From Brucella grignonensis (GTDB lineage Bacteria > Pseudomonadota > Alphaproteobacteria > Rhizobiales > Rhizobiaceae): 64,000 bases of DNA. The position numbers and the translations under genes are program-made. Shown here in pieces: positions 11,038 through 19,633 of this stretch. Position 1 is the first letter of the stretch, and each line of letters begins with the position of its first letter. The stretch covers positions 1 to 64,000 of the forward strand of contig NZ_NNRL01000163.1 of NCBI RefSeq assembly GCF_002252505.1, in the 5' to 3' direction. A model generated the notes under the pieces. That model did not search any database. It saw nothing but the letters and a program-made list of their open reading frames with translations, and was not told the DNA's origin.

Positions 11038-11912
11038 AAATCCTGGTAACCGGGCGGGAAGGGCAGGTTGTCCAGAGCCTTCTTGAGAAAGCCTCTCAAC
11101 GTCCGGATCTGCAAGTGATCGCGCTGGGCCGTCCGGAACTGGATCTGGCAAAGCCGGAAACGGTGCATAGGGCTATTGCCGCGATCAAGCCAGACCTCGT
11201 CGTTTCCGCTGCTGCCTATACGGCAGTGGATCTGGCTGAAGATGAGCGCGAACTGGCCTTTGCAGTGAATGCAACGGGTGCTGAAGCGGTTGCCGAAGCA
11301 GCAAAGGCCTGCGGTGTTCCCATCATCCACCTGTCGACGGATTATGTTTTTGCGGGTGATGCGGAAGAACCCTATGTCGAAGCGGATAAAACCGGACCTC
11401 GCAGCGTTTATGGAAGCTCCAAGCTCGAAGGCGAGCGTCTCGTTGCACTAGCCAATCCACGGCACATCATTTTGCGAACGGCGTGGGTCTATAGTCCCTT
11501 CGGCAAGAATTTCGTCAAGACGATGCTGAAGCTCGCTGAAACCCGCGATGCTCTCTCGGTTGTTTCTGACCAGAAGGGCAATCCGACCAGTGCGCTTGAT
11601 ATTGCTGATGCGATTATTCAGGTGGCGGATCATCTGGCAGTAACGCCGGACTTCTCCGCTTGTGGTGTTTATCATCTGGTTGGTACAGGTGACACCAACT
11701 GGAGCGGTTTCGCGCGCGCGATCTTTGACGAGAGTGCGAGGCTTGGCGGACCGACTGCGACTGTTGCGGATATCGCGACAGCCGATTATCCAACCAAGGC
11801 CGCACGCCCCGCCAATTCGCGCCTGTCGACTGCCAAATTCCAGAAAGTGTTCAACTGGTCTGCGCCACATTGGCAATCGTCATTACGGGATGTTGTGACC
11901 AGACTGGTTTAG
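11034..11912 (+). CDS. rfbD: dTDP-4-dehydrorhamnose reductase
   Basis: Last step to dTDP-L-rhamnose. [16 protein letters not shown] is the RmlD-type nucleotide loop (GxxGQ), followed by [15 protein letters not shown] near 60, LSTDYVFAG near 100, YGSSKLEGE with the catalytic Tyr/Lys near 125, and [13 protein letters not shown] near 145. Length 292 residues. In S. meliloti homologous rml genes belong to the EPS II locus; here they abut the 3' end of the wge-type operon in convergent orientation instead of following the wga genes. Confidence 0.97.
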   Translation: MKILVTGREGQVVQSLLEKASQRPDLQVIALGRPELDLAKPETVHRAIAAIKPDLVVSAAAYTAVDLAEDERELAFAVNATGAEAVAEAAKACGVPIIHLSTDYVFAGDAEEPYVEADKTGPRSVYGSSKLEGERLVALANPRHIILRTAWVYSPFGKNFVKTMLKLAETRDALSVVSDQKGNPTSALDIADAIIQVADHLAVTPDFSACGVYHLVGTGDTNWSGFARAIFDESARLGGPTATVADIATADYPTKAARPANSRLSTAKFQKVFNWSAPHWQSSLRDVVTRLV

Positions 11913-11956
11913 CGCTCCCCACAGGCCCTGGTTCACATCTATGATGCAATGAGAGA

Positions 11957-13138
11957 TCAGGCGACCTTCAGCTCTGCAATCGGCAAGCCGGTGTCGGTCA
12001 TTTTATTATCGACACCGTTTTCATCAAGAAACTGTTTCATCTCTGCATAGGTTTCAAACCATGCGCGGTTGTATTTGTCGAACAGCGACTGGTCCCAATA
12101 ATCCTCCAGACGAAATGGTTTGTCACTGAAGACATCATAACTCGGGATTTTATAGGTTTCGGCAAATTCAGCTGTGCGGCTGTCATAGGTAAAGTAGATG
12201 GATGGAATGCCGTTGGCGAGCGCCATCAGGTTACCGTGCAGGCGATAGCCAAGGACAAGTTGCTGCTCACGCACAAGATTTTCGTAATCGGCCACGACAT
12301 CGGAATAGAACATGCGATGGCGATAAAGGTTCTCTATCCCGTCATCGAAATACCAGTCAGCCGTCCAGCGATGTGCTTTGAGAGCTTCTATCGCTTCTTC
12401 CTTCTGTTCGGGCGTGCCGAACACCAGTTTTTTCTCCTCAATCTCGCCCTGCGCCATCAATGTCACATCGAAGCGTCCAGCCATTGTGCGGATAAGATCG
12501 CGATGGCGGGTCAGATATTGTTCAATGTCCTGCGCGTAAGCTGGCGAAACCTCGCGGCGGACCGTAACGCCGACCTGTTTCACATCTTCGAGCGGCGGCA
12601 GTTTGATGCGCAAATGTTGATTGTTGCGACGAAACGCGGTCGGACAGCCAATGATACGGACATTTTGAATGCCAATATCGTTGAGCACTTGCGCTGTATA
12701 AGCTCCGCGTACACCGACAGAAACAGTTGAATCGGCGATCATGCGCAGAACCGCTTTTGTTTCTTCTGAAAGCTGAATTTCGCCGCGCACCGGCGCCTGC
12801 GCACCAACGCCAAAGGCAATAACAGGCAGTTTCAACCGCTGGAGCACCGGGATCGTGTCGCGCCAGTTCATGTCTTTGTTGATGTAGTTCGAGCCGCGAA
12901 GGATCACATAATCATATTCTTCCCGCAGCTGATCAATCTTTTCGGGTGAAAAATTGGTGATCGGCAGCTCGGCGGCTTTCTCGTAATTCATAAGTTTCAG
13001 TGAGGATTCAAAAACGAAAGCATCGCCAATATTGTGATAGTGGTTGATGCTGCCCTGCACGTCAGTATGACGGTACCAGCGGACATTGTCGTGATCGTAC
13101 ACTTCTCCCGCAGGGATCATGACGAGGGCGCGTGCCAT
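11957..13138 (-). CDS. polysaccharide pyruvyl transferase family protein (wgeH position)
   Basis: A 393-residue pyruvyl-transferase-type protein. Diagnostic parts are the RGSNYINKD segment near 85, VIAFGVGAQAPV near 110, SVGVRGAYTAQVL near 145, IIGCPTAFRRNN near 170 and LVLGYRLHGNLMALANGIP near 300, where R-x-H is the conserved catalytic-site pattern. ATG 13138 is preferred: AAGGAAG precedes it and MARALVMIPAG begins the fold; the frame is open for ten further codons upstream. It is the last gene of the minus-strand run and corresponds to the eighth gene of S. meliloti wgeA-H. Galactoglucan is pyruvylated, so an enzyme ketalising the polymer or its repeat unit fits. Confidence 0.8.
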   Translation of the reverse strand: MARALVMIPAGEVYDHDNVRWYRHTDVQGSINHYHNIGDAFVFESSLKLMNYEKAAELPITNFSPEKIDQLREEYDYVILRGSNYINKDMNWRDTIPVLQRLKLPVIAFGVGAQAPVRGEIQLSEETKAVLRMIADSTVSVGVRGAYTAQVLNDIGIQNVRIIGCPTAFRRNNQHLRIKLPPLEDVKQVGVTVRREVSPAYAQDIEQYLTRHRDLIRTMAGRFDVTLMAQGEIEEKKLVFGTPEQKEEAIEALKAHRWTADWYFDDGIENLYRHRMFYSDVVADYENLVREQQLVLGYRLHGNLMALANGIPSIYFTYDSRTAEFAETYKIPSYDVFSDKPFRLEDYWDQSLFDKYNRAWFETYAEMKQFLDENGVDNKMTDTGLPIAELKVA

Positions 13139-13175
13139 ACGGTCTTCCTTCTGTGTCAATAAGGTCAAGCCAGGC

Positions 13176-14498
13176 TCAGCTTGCCTGAGAAAGTGTGGTT
13201 TCTGTGACCGCTGGTTTCAATCTGCGAGGTTTGGCCTCGCGCAGCTTGTTGTAAAGATCGAGATGTGCGCTCGCACAATCGAGATAGTGAACCGGCTTGC
13301 GGATGGATCGATGCAAGCGGTTCCAGATATTCGGATCGCTTAGCACTTCGGTAAAACGGTCAGCCAGATCTTCGGCACTGCGGACGCGGAAATGAAGGCC
13401 ATCCTCACCATCACGAATTTTTTCTGCCATGCCGCCAATGTTGGAGCAAATGACCGGTCGGCGATGATGCAGAGCTTCCTGAATGACGATGGGTGAGTTT
13501 TCCCACCAGATCGACGGCATCACAACCCAGTCTACCGACTGCATGAGACGCGGCATTTCCGCATTCTGATAAGCGCCATAGAAGCGAACGCGCGGACCTG
13601 CCTCCTCAATCAGCTTCTGCATGCGTTCCTGAAAGGCTGGCGGTTGCTTTTCAAGGTTGCCACCAAAAATCATCAGGCGGGAGTCCTCGCCCCAGACCTG
13701 TTCGGGGACGCGCGACACCGCATCGATAAGCACATCGATACCCTTGAACGGATTGATCTGTCCGAAGAATGCAAAGCGGCTGCGCCGCGGGTCAGGGCCA
13801 GTCAGTTCTCGGGGTGGCGTTGTCTGCGTGATCGCGATGCCATTTTCAATGATTGTCATCTTTTCGGGATTGATCCCCCATTCGCGATAACGATTTGCCA
13901 GAAATTCACTCGGCGACACAAAAGCATCAGCGAGTTCCAGCATGCCGCGCACAAAGCGTTCGCGCTTCAAAAAGCGGGCAGGCGGTATCTGTGGAAAGCA
14001 TGCATGGCAATCAATCGGGGAAGCTTCATTGCAGAGCTTTGATGTACCCGCTTTCACCATCTGCCCGTCATTGTTGCAGATGGAAAGGAACTCGTGAAAA
14101 GTCACCAGAATGATGCGATCCGGCAAAGTCTCGCGGATGGCATAAAGCGTTTCGAGACCGAGACCGAGCACGTGATGGAAGTGAACGATATCCGGGTCGA
14201 AATCGCGCACGAACCGCAAAAGATCGCGGCGGATTTCGTCGGTATTCTTGTTGGACAGATAAAAGTGATCATATTCGTCGGCGTGAAACAGAATCTCGTC
14301 ACTGGCACGCCGCATGCTCATCAGTGCTGTGGTGCCGTGGCGAGGGATAGGGTGGCTGGCGCGTGCCAGATAAACCGACTGCACGCCCGGTGTTGCATTT
14401 AATCCCTTGTGCAGATTGTAGGATGCGATTTCACCGCCGCCGAGCGAGATAGACGGGTGGGCATGGGAAATGACGAGAATACGGAGTTTTTCGCTCAT
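13176..14498 (-). CDS. GT4 family glycosyltransferase (wgeG position)
   Basis: GT-B fold retaining glycosyltransferase of 440 residues. The N-terminal domain begins ILVISHAHPSISLGGGEIASY with the Gly-rich acceptor loop; the C-terminal domain has FFGQINPFKGIDVLI near 245, VVMPSIWWENSPIVIQEAL with the donor-sugar Glu near 340, and ICSNIGGMAEKI. Between the domains is a Cys cluster LCNEASPIDCHACF near 160, shared with the GT4 encoded at 17532-18791, so the two are paralogues. The stop is 37 bases before the next gene, and its ATG overlaps the upstream stop by four bases. It acts in the cytoplasm on a lipid-linked or polymer acceptor that cannot be named from sequence. Confidence 0.85.
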   Translation of the reverse strand: MSEKLRILVISHAHPSISLGGGEIASYNLHKGLNATPGVQSVYLARASHPIPRHGTTALMSMRRASDEILFHADEYDHFYLSNKNTDEIRRDLLRFVRDFDPDIVHFHHVLGLGLETLYAIRETLPDRIILVTFHEFLSICNNDGQMVKAGTSKLCNEASPIDCHACFPQIPPARFLKRERFVRGMLELADAFVSPSEFLANRYREWGINPEKMTIIENGIAITQTTPPRELTGPDPRRSRFAFFGQINPFKGIDVLIDAVSRVPEQVWGEDSRLMIFGGNLEKQPPAFQERMQKLIEEAGPRVRFYGAYQNAEMPRLMQSVDWVVMPSIWWENSPIVIQEALHHRRPVICSNIGGMAEKIRDGEDGLHFRVRSAEDLADRFTEVLSDPNIWNRLHRSIRKPVHYLDCASAHLDLYNKLREAKPRRLKPAVTETTLSQAS

Positions 14499-16741
14499 GC
14501 GGGCTCCTCCAGCGCGACCTTGCGCTTGCCTGCAAGAATTGCAGACCAGCGTGCATCAAAAACCTGACGATCTATGCGCTCAATAAGCGCGATGGTGGAT
14601 GCTTTATCCGTGACCGAAACATCATCCGCGCCGAGCATCTGTGCGGAAGGCAGCCAATAGGAGCGCAGACCGGATTGCTTGAGTTTCAAGCCGAGGTCGA
14701 GACCCTTTTCATGGGTGCCGAGATAACCGCGGGTAAAACCACCAGCGGTGAATAAAGCTTCGCGGGGCATGATGCAGCATTCGAAGGTTGCTGTTGCCAC
14801 TTCCGTCAATTGCATGCCCGATATGGCATCAATCGGATAGCCGGCATAACGGCTGATAAGGGCGCGATCCGATTGCGGGCCTGCCACCCATGTTCCCGCC
14901 CAGCGGATCGAGTCGTCTTCATAGGCAAGTGTCGGCGAAAGCACGCAATCCTTATGCGTTTCATAGGCACTGATGAGTTTGTTGAGCCAGCCTGAACGGC
15001 GCGGCAACAGGGAACCGGCGAGAAAAATGACCTGATCGGTGGAAACCGTTCGCGCACCAACTTCAAACGCATCATAAAGATCTTCTGAGCCGTTGGCCGA
15101 AACCAGTCGGATACGCAGTCGATAAAAGTCAGCCAGTCGTCTGATCTGTACGCCGATACGGTCGATGATTTCGGTTGCGGCCGCGATCACAATCGGCGCG
15201 ATCCGCGTTTCAGGATCAAGTGCCAGCAGAGCAAGCAGCGGTTCGATTTCTTCAACGCGTTCGTCAATACCAATGATGATGGCCGGACCGATTGCATCTT
15301 CAAAGGGGCCAAGGTCAACCACACCGAATACTTCCGGTGCAGGACGGTTGACGCCGCGCAACAATGGCACGAGCTGCTGATCGACGATGTGGCGCAACGC
15401 CCACGCATTCGGATCGGTGGCACGGAGTTGCCGAACAATCGCATCGCGCGATGTCACACGGGTGGGCGTCAATGGAAAGAACGCGCGGCGACCATCGCTG
15501 ATTGCGAGCTCCAGATAGAAGGGAGACGTGCTGTCGCCTGCAAGCTCTGGGGCAAAAGCTACAAAACCATGGGCATGGCGATTTGGATCGAGGCCCGCGT
15601 TAAAGGGCGGATGATTATCAAACTCGCGGGTCACATCGGAGCGGTCGATGCGCGTCCACGTCGTGTCGATCTGGATGTCGCCGCGATGGCGCCGAAGCCG
15701 CACGCTTTCCACGTGATTGTCGGGATCAAGCAGCCAGCCCGAGATCAGTATGCCACTGCCTTCAACCCGAAAGACATTGTCGATGCCCATGCGAACGGGA
15801 AAAGGCAGGGCGGAGACGGTATCAGCACCATCGAAACGATTGGCGGCAGAACGCAGGCGCAGAAGAATATCGGTGGAACTGCGTACGCGCGGCAGGATAG
15901 CGCGGATATGGGCCGGTGTTTCGCGCGAACCCGAGAGAAGTCTGCGATCATAAACTTCGGTAAAGCGCCAGCCGCGTCGGCCGCGAAACAAAATACGCTC
16001 AATATCATTGGCCTCGACCGGCTCATTGGCGAGCAGAAGACCGGCAAATCCAGATGCCTGTTCGTTGAGGTCAGGGCGCGCGAAGACACTGATTGAACAT
16101 TCTGCAAGCGACGAGTTTTTACCGCTGATCAGAAGCCGTGTTACCGCAGGTGTTAAATCCTGTGCCCAGCCCTGGACGAAAATATCGCCTTCGTCGCTTC
16201 CGCCGATCAGTTCAATGCATCCATCCGAACGCGCACCCGCCTGTAGCAGAACGGTGATCGCGGATAATTTCTTCCGGCTGATGGGCCCCGATATCAAGCC
16301 CTCAACGAGTTCATCGATGACGCCTGAAAGGCTCGGCCCGGATAAATCCCCGATCATCGCCACGAAATCTGGAACAGATGCCGATCGCGATGCAAAATTA
16401 TAGCGCGCAACCTTTGCCCGATGCTGGAACATGATGGTCTTGAGGATACCGCGACGCAACACATTCGTCGGCACGATGGCGACAAAGCCATGTGTTCCGG
16501 CGGGTGACGGTTCTTTCAATGGCCAGGTTGTGAGGTTTGTTTTTACGCTCATCGCCGGGTCGCCATTGAGAAACGCTGTAACCTGATCGGTGGAGGCACT
16601 TCCAATGCCGAGCACCAGGACGAGCGTGTCCTCAATCACGCATCCCACCACCATTTCGCCTTCCATGATCATGGGAGGGCGCTCGGTCGTGCGGCCATTT
16701 CTGGCAGCGGATTGTATGTTTGGCCTTTCATCCTGTGTCAT
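14495..16741 (-). CDS. large GT2-like glycan-cluster protein with degenerate catalytic motif (wgeF position)
   Basis: 748 residues without signal peptide or membrane segment. An N-terminal region of unknown fold is followed near residues 340-430 by a module reading GSGILISGWLLDPDN and ending in HGFVAFAPEL, shared with the proteins at 16751 and 19630. The last 230 residues follow a GT2 layout: a strand GPAIIIGID, FLAGSLLPRRSGWLNKLI where a GT2 would have its DxD region, FECCIMPREALFTAGGF, and HEKGLDLGLKLKQSG in place of the usual EDxDLCLR. The DxD is not recognisable, so activity is doubtful. It may be a non-catalytic partner or have altered metal use. GAGGTCGCC precedes ATG 16741. Confidence 0.65.
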   Translation of the reverse strand: MTQDERPNIQSAARNGRTTERPPMIMEGEMVVGCVIEDTLVLVLGIGSASTDQVTAFLNGDPAMSVKTNLTTWPLKEPSPAGTHGFVAIVPTNVLRRGILKTIMFQHRAKVARYNFASRSASVPDFVAMIGDLSGPSLSGVIDELVEGLISGPISRKKLSAITVLLQAGARSDGCIELIGGSDEGDIFVQGWAQDLTPAVTRLLISGKNSSLAECSISVFARPDLNEQASGFAGLLLANEPVEANDIERILFRGRRGWRFTEVYDRRLLSGSRETPAHIRAILPRVRSSTDILLRLRSAANRFDGADTVSALPFPVRMGIDNVFRVEGSGILISGWLLDPDNHVESVRLRRHRGDIQIDTTWTRIDRSDVTREFDNHPPFNAGLDPNRHAHGFVAFAPELAGDSTSPFYLELAISDGRRAFFPLTPTRVTSRDAIVRQLRATDPNAWALRHIVDQQLVPLLRGVNRPAPEVFGVVDLGPFEDAIGPAIIIGIDERVEEIEPLLALLALDPETRIAPIVIAAATEIIDRIGVQIRRLADFYRLRIRLVSANGSEDLYDAFEVGARTVSTDQVIFLAGSLLPRRSGWLNKLISAYETHKDCVLSPTLAYEDDSIRWAGTWVAGPQSDRALISRYAGYPIDAISGMQLTEVATATFECCIMPREALFTAGGFTRGYLGTHEKGLDLGLKLKQSGLRSYWLPSAQMLGADDVSVTDKASTIALIERIDRQVFDARWSAILAGKRKVALEEPA

Positions 16742-16750
16742 GCGGCGACC

Positions 16751-17521
16751 TCAGGGCATGACGGCGAGTGTGAGAAGGGCGCCCGCGACAAAGCCGGTCA
16801 AGACGGCGGCGAGCACGAAGAGAACTTTGATGTCGCCGCTGCTCCGCTTGCGGACGTCTTCCATACGCTGCTCAAGACCGGCCACGACACCATCCATGCG
16901 CATGATATGCACATCAAGCTCGGTCATGCGCTGGTGCAGATCGGTGCGCAGGGCATCGACCGAACCGGCAATGTCGAGCAGGTCTGTGGATGAAGCGTTG
17001 CCAGCGCTGTCGATGGTGGGGGCTGCTCGTTGCAGCGAGCGTTGGTTCACTTGCAACTGGCGTTGGGCTGCCATCAGCATGTCGAGCTTGTCGAGGATGC
17101 GGGTCATCGGCGCTGCGATCAGCGCTTCGGCCGCCTGCTCATCGGGCTTTGGCACACGCAGTTTCTGTTCTGCGCCTGTCGCATTGGCGGCAACCACGAC
17201 CAGTTCGCCTGCGCGAGCGACTGCAAATTGCGGCAGCATCACCTCAAACGCATGCATGCCGTCGCCGATGCCATTGCGCTTCAGATCGGGTCTGTCCTTA
17301 TCTGCAGGCGCTTCGGCAATTGGCTTGTCATCGAGCAGAACGCGAATAATGAGCCGCTCTGTCGGGTAGGAAGGATCGAACGCCCAGCCGTAGAGGCGGC
17401 CTTCTTCGATGGCGTCAACGCGTCCTTTCATGGCTTCGGTCCTTTGAGGTGTCGGCGAAGCACTTTGTGCTTCAGCCGGCTTTTGTGCCCCCTCGGATGG
17501 AATTTTGGTCGCGATGTTCAT
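16751..17521 (-). CDS. membrane-anchored coiled-coil protein with glycan-cluster module (wgeE position)
   Basis: 256 residues, no enzyme motif. Residues 1-32 are Ala/Pro/Glu-rich. Residues about 33-115 form the module EEGRLYGWAFDPSYP ... GDGMHAFEVMLP that also occurs in the two large neighbours. Residues about 140-225 are predicted helical and include heptad-like stretches (LDVHIMRMDGVVAGLEQRM), and the C-terminus is a single hydrophobic segment (VLFVLAAVLTGFVAGALLTL) with a positive patch before it, so it is tail-anchored with the module in the cytoplasm. It could tether glycosyltransferases to the membrane or act as a length or scaffold factor. Nine-to-ten-base gaps on both sides place it inside one operon. 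Confidence 0.65.
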   Translation of the reverse strand: MNIATKIPSEGAQKPAEAQSASPTPQRTEAMKGRVDAIEEGRLYGWAFDPSYPTERLIIRVLLDDKPIAEAPADKDRPDLKRNGIGDGMHAFEVMLPQFAVARAGELVVVAANATGAEQKLRVPKPDEQAAEALIAAPMTRILDKLDMLMAAQRQLQVNQRSLQRAAPTIDSAGNASSTDLLDIAGSVDALRTDLHQRMTELDVHIMRMDGVVAGLEQRMEDVRKRSSGDIKVLFVLAAVLTGFVAGALLTLAVMP

Positions 17522-17531
17522 GATCTACCTC

Positions 17532-18791
17532 TCATGCTGCCTCGACGCGAGCCGCGCGCAATGCCCCGATCATGTCGAGATAGCGGGCTGCGGTGGTGTC
17601 GATGGTGTCCGGGTGTCGTGCGTTTTCGCCAAGCGATTGGCGCAGGTCGGGGGTTTCCGCCATGCGTCGCATTGCTTGGGCAAGCGCCAGCGGATCATTG
17701 GGCGGAACGGTGAGGCCGTTGATGCCATCTGTGATCATCTCGGCCATTCCGCCAATATTGCTGCAAATGACAGGGCGGTTCTGCCCCTGTGCTTCCTGAA
17801 TGACGAGCGGCGCATTCTCCCACCAGATCGAGGGCATGATTGCGCAATCGACAGACTGGATGAGTTGAGCGATATCTTCCCGGCGATAAGCGCCGCGACG
17901 CTGCACGACCGGCCATGTATTCGCAAAAAGCTGGTCGATTTCGCTGACAAAGCTTTCGCTCTGGAAAAGGGCTGCTCCGTGAACGCGCAGCTCGAAATCG
18001 AAGCCTTCGGAAATCAGTTGTTGGGCTGCCTCAAGCAGGACTGTCGCGCCCTTCCATGGATTGAGATTGCCAAAATAGCCGAAGGTCGGCTTTGTCCGTT
18101 CCTGCTGTTGAAATTCGACTGCTGGTCGTTCGGGCTGGCCGTTGGGAATGACCTCAATGCGATCTTCTGCAAGGCCCCATTCGACATAGCGTTGTTTGAG
18201 AAATTCGCTCGGTGAGACGAAGGCATCGACGGCGCTGAGCAGCGATTTGATGTGTCTCTCACGCAATACGAACTTGTCGAGCGCAATGTCTTTGAAGCAG
18301 GCATGGCAACGGTCAGGGCTTGCACCATGGCAAAGTTCCTTGCCGGTGGTGCGAACCATCAGGCCGTCATGGTGGCAGATGGGATAATAATCATGCAGCG
18401 TCAGAACGATACGGCAATCGGGCAGCGTGCGGCGCACGATATGCGGGAATTCTGCGCCCAGCAGCAACAGATGATGCAGATGCACGACATCGGGTCTGAA
18501 ATCGCGCAGCAGTTCGACGATATCCGGCACAATGCCGTAAAGATCGATCTGGCTCATATAGAAGCGATCAAAGTGCCCCGACCACAGCAGAATTTCATCG
18601 CCGCCATTGCCGATGCTCTGGAAGCTTGTGCCGGGACGTGCTTCACGATGCACCTTGTTGGTAGCACCCATGAACATCGCTTCGCATCCCGCGCGCTGAT
18701 AGGCACGAAACAGGTCATGGGCGAAAATTTCCGTTCCGCCCGGATGAAGCGATGGATGGTTATGGGCTGCAATGAGCACGCGCGGGGCCAT
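17532..18791 (-). CDS. GT4 family glycosyltransferase (wgeD position)
   Basis: GT-B fold enzyme of 419 residues from ATG 18791, whose A is shared with the TGA of the upstream methyltransferase (TGATG). The start fits because VLIAAHNHPSLHPGGTEIF begins the fold at once. The C-terminal half carries FGYFGNLNPWKGATVLL, CAIMPSIWWENAPLVIQEA with the nucleotide-sugar-binding Glu, and ICSNIGGMAEMI. It shares the LCHGASPDRCHACF Cys cluster and overall sequence with the GT4 at 13176-14498, so an ancient duplication is likely. Probably adds one of the sugars of the exopolysaccharide repeat. Confidence 0.85.
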   Translation of the reverse strand: MAPRVLIAAHNHPSLHPGGTEIFAHDLFRAYQRAGCEAMFMGATNKVHREARPGTSFQSIGNGGDEILLWSGHFDRFYMSQIDLYGIVPDIVELLRDFRPDVVHLHHLLLLGAEFPHIVRRTLPDCRIVLTLHDYYPICHHDGLMVRTTGKELCHGASPDRCHACFKDIALDKFVLRERHIKSLLSAVDAFVSPSEFLKQRYVEWGLAEDRIEVIPNGQPERPAVEFQQQERTKPTFGYFGNLNPWKGATVLLEAAQQLISEGFDFELRVHGAALFQSESFVSEIDQLFANTWPVVQRRGAYRREDIAQLIQSVDCAIMPSIWWENAPLVIQEAQGQNRPVICSNIGGMAEMITDGINGLTVPPNDPLALAQAMRRMAETPDLRQSLGENARHPDTIDTTAARYLDMIGALRAARVEAA

Positions 18792-19633
18792 CAGGCGACA
18801 CCTCCGTGCGAAGCGATAAAAATATCCTGATAATGATCGGCATCGATGCCGCGCCAATGTCCAAAGGACTTTGTTTGAAGCTCCAGTTTGGCGCCTATAA
18901 GCGCACGATCCAGAAAGCCGTTTTCAAAACCAACCGCTGCAAGGGGCGGAAGTTCCGGCACAAACCAGCATGGCCCACTGCCATGACGTTCAAAGGCCAG
19001 GCGCTTGTCGCGTTTGCCAAAGCGGTCGCGGGCTGCGACATCATCAACGACAAATGCGGTCATGAAGAGTTTTCCGCCCGGTGCAAGCACACGTGATATC
19101 TGCTCGAGATAGGTTTTCACTTCATCAGATGGCAGATGTGTAACCACAGACGTCATGATGACAAAGTCAAAACTTCGGTCGGCAAAGGGAAGCGTCAGGC
19201 TTAAGCCGTTCACAGCGCCTTTCGGATTGTAGAGGTCATGCGCGATATCGATATGACGGAACTCGAAATTCGGATAACGCGCAGTGATATTCTGACGACA
19301 CCAATTGACGCCGCCCGATACCGGATCGATACCGGCATAGCGTGCTTTTGCCATATCGAGATATTGCGTGAGCGGGACTGCCATGCGGCCAATCCCCGAG
19401 CCAATATCAAGCACGCGTGCATCGGGCTTCAGGCCACCTTTGCGGATGAAATGGCCAAGAAACTCAGCGCCAACCGCACGATAATCTCCATCGCCGACAA
19501 AAACGCTGTTCGGGTCGGGCGAAGGCAGAAAGCGGTTCTTCAAAACAGATTGTGTCAGCCAGTCAATCTGTTCGTCGGGTATTGCTGGTTTGGCTTCAGG
19601 TTCTGATTGTTTCAGCATTACCACTTCGGTCAA
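18791..19633 (-). CDS. class I SAM-dependent methyltransferase (wgeC position)
   Basis: 280 residues. The SAM-binding motif I is VLDIGSGIGRMAVPL near residue 75, with YAGIDPVSGGVNWC as motif II/post-I, SFDFVIMTSVVTHL as motif IV and LEQISRVLAPGGKLFMTAF as motif V, the standard order of the Methyltransf_11/25 group. It may O-methylate a sugar or the reducing end of the polymer; the substrate is not evident. ATG 19633 overlaps the stop of the large GT2 gene upstream by four bases and its own stop overlaps the GT4 start, so it lies in the middle of the operon. Confidence 0.82.
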   Translation of the reverse strand: MTEVVMLKQSEPEAKPAIPDEQIDWLTQSVLKNRFLPSPDPNSVFVGDGDYRAVGAEFLGHFIRKGGLKPDARVLDIGSGIGRMAVPLTQYLDMAKARYAGIDPVSGGVNWCRQNITARYPNFEFRHIDIAHDLYNPKGAVNGLSLTLPFADRSFDFVIMTSVVTHLPSDEVKTYLEQISRVLAPGGKLFMTAFVVDDVAARDRFGKRDKRLAFERHGSGPCWFVPELPPLAAVGFENGFLDRALIGAKLELQTKSFGHWRGIDADHYQDIFIASHGGVA

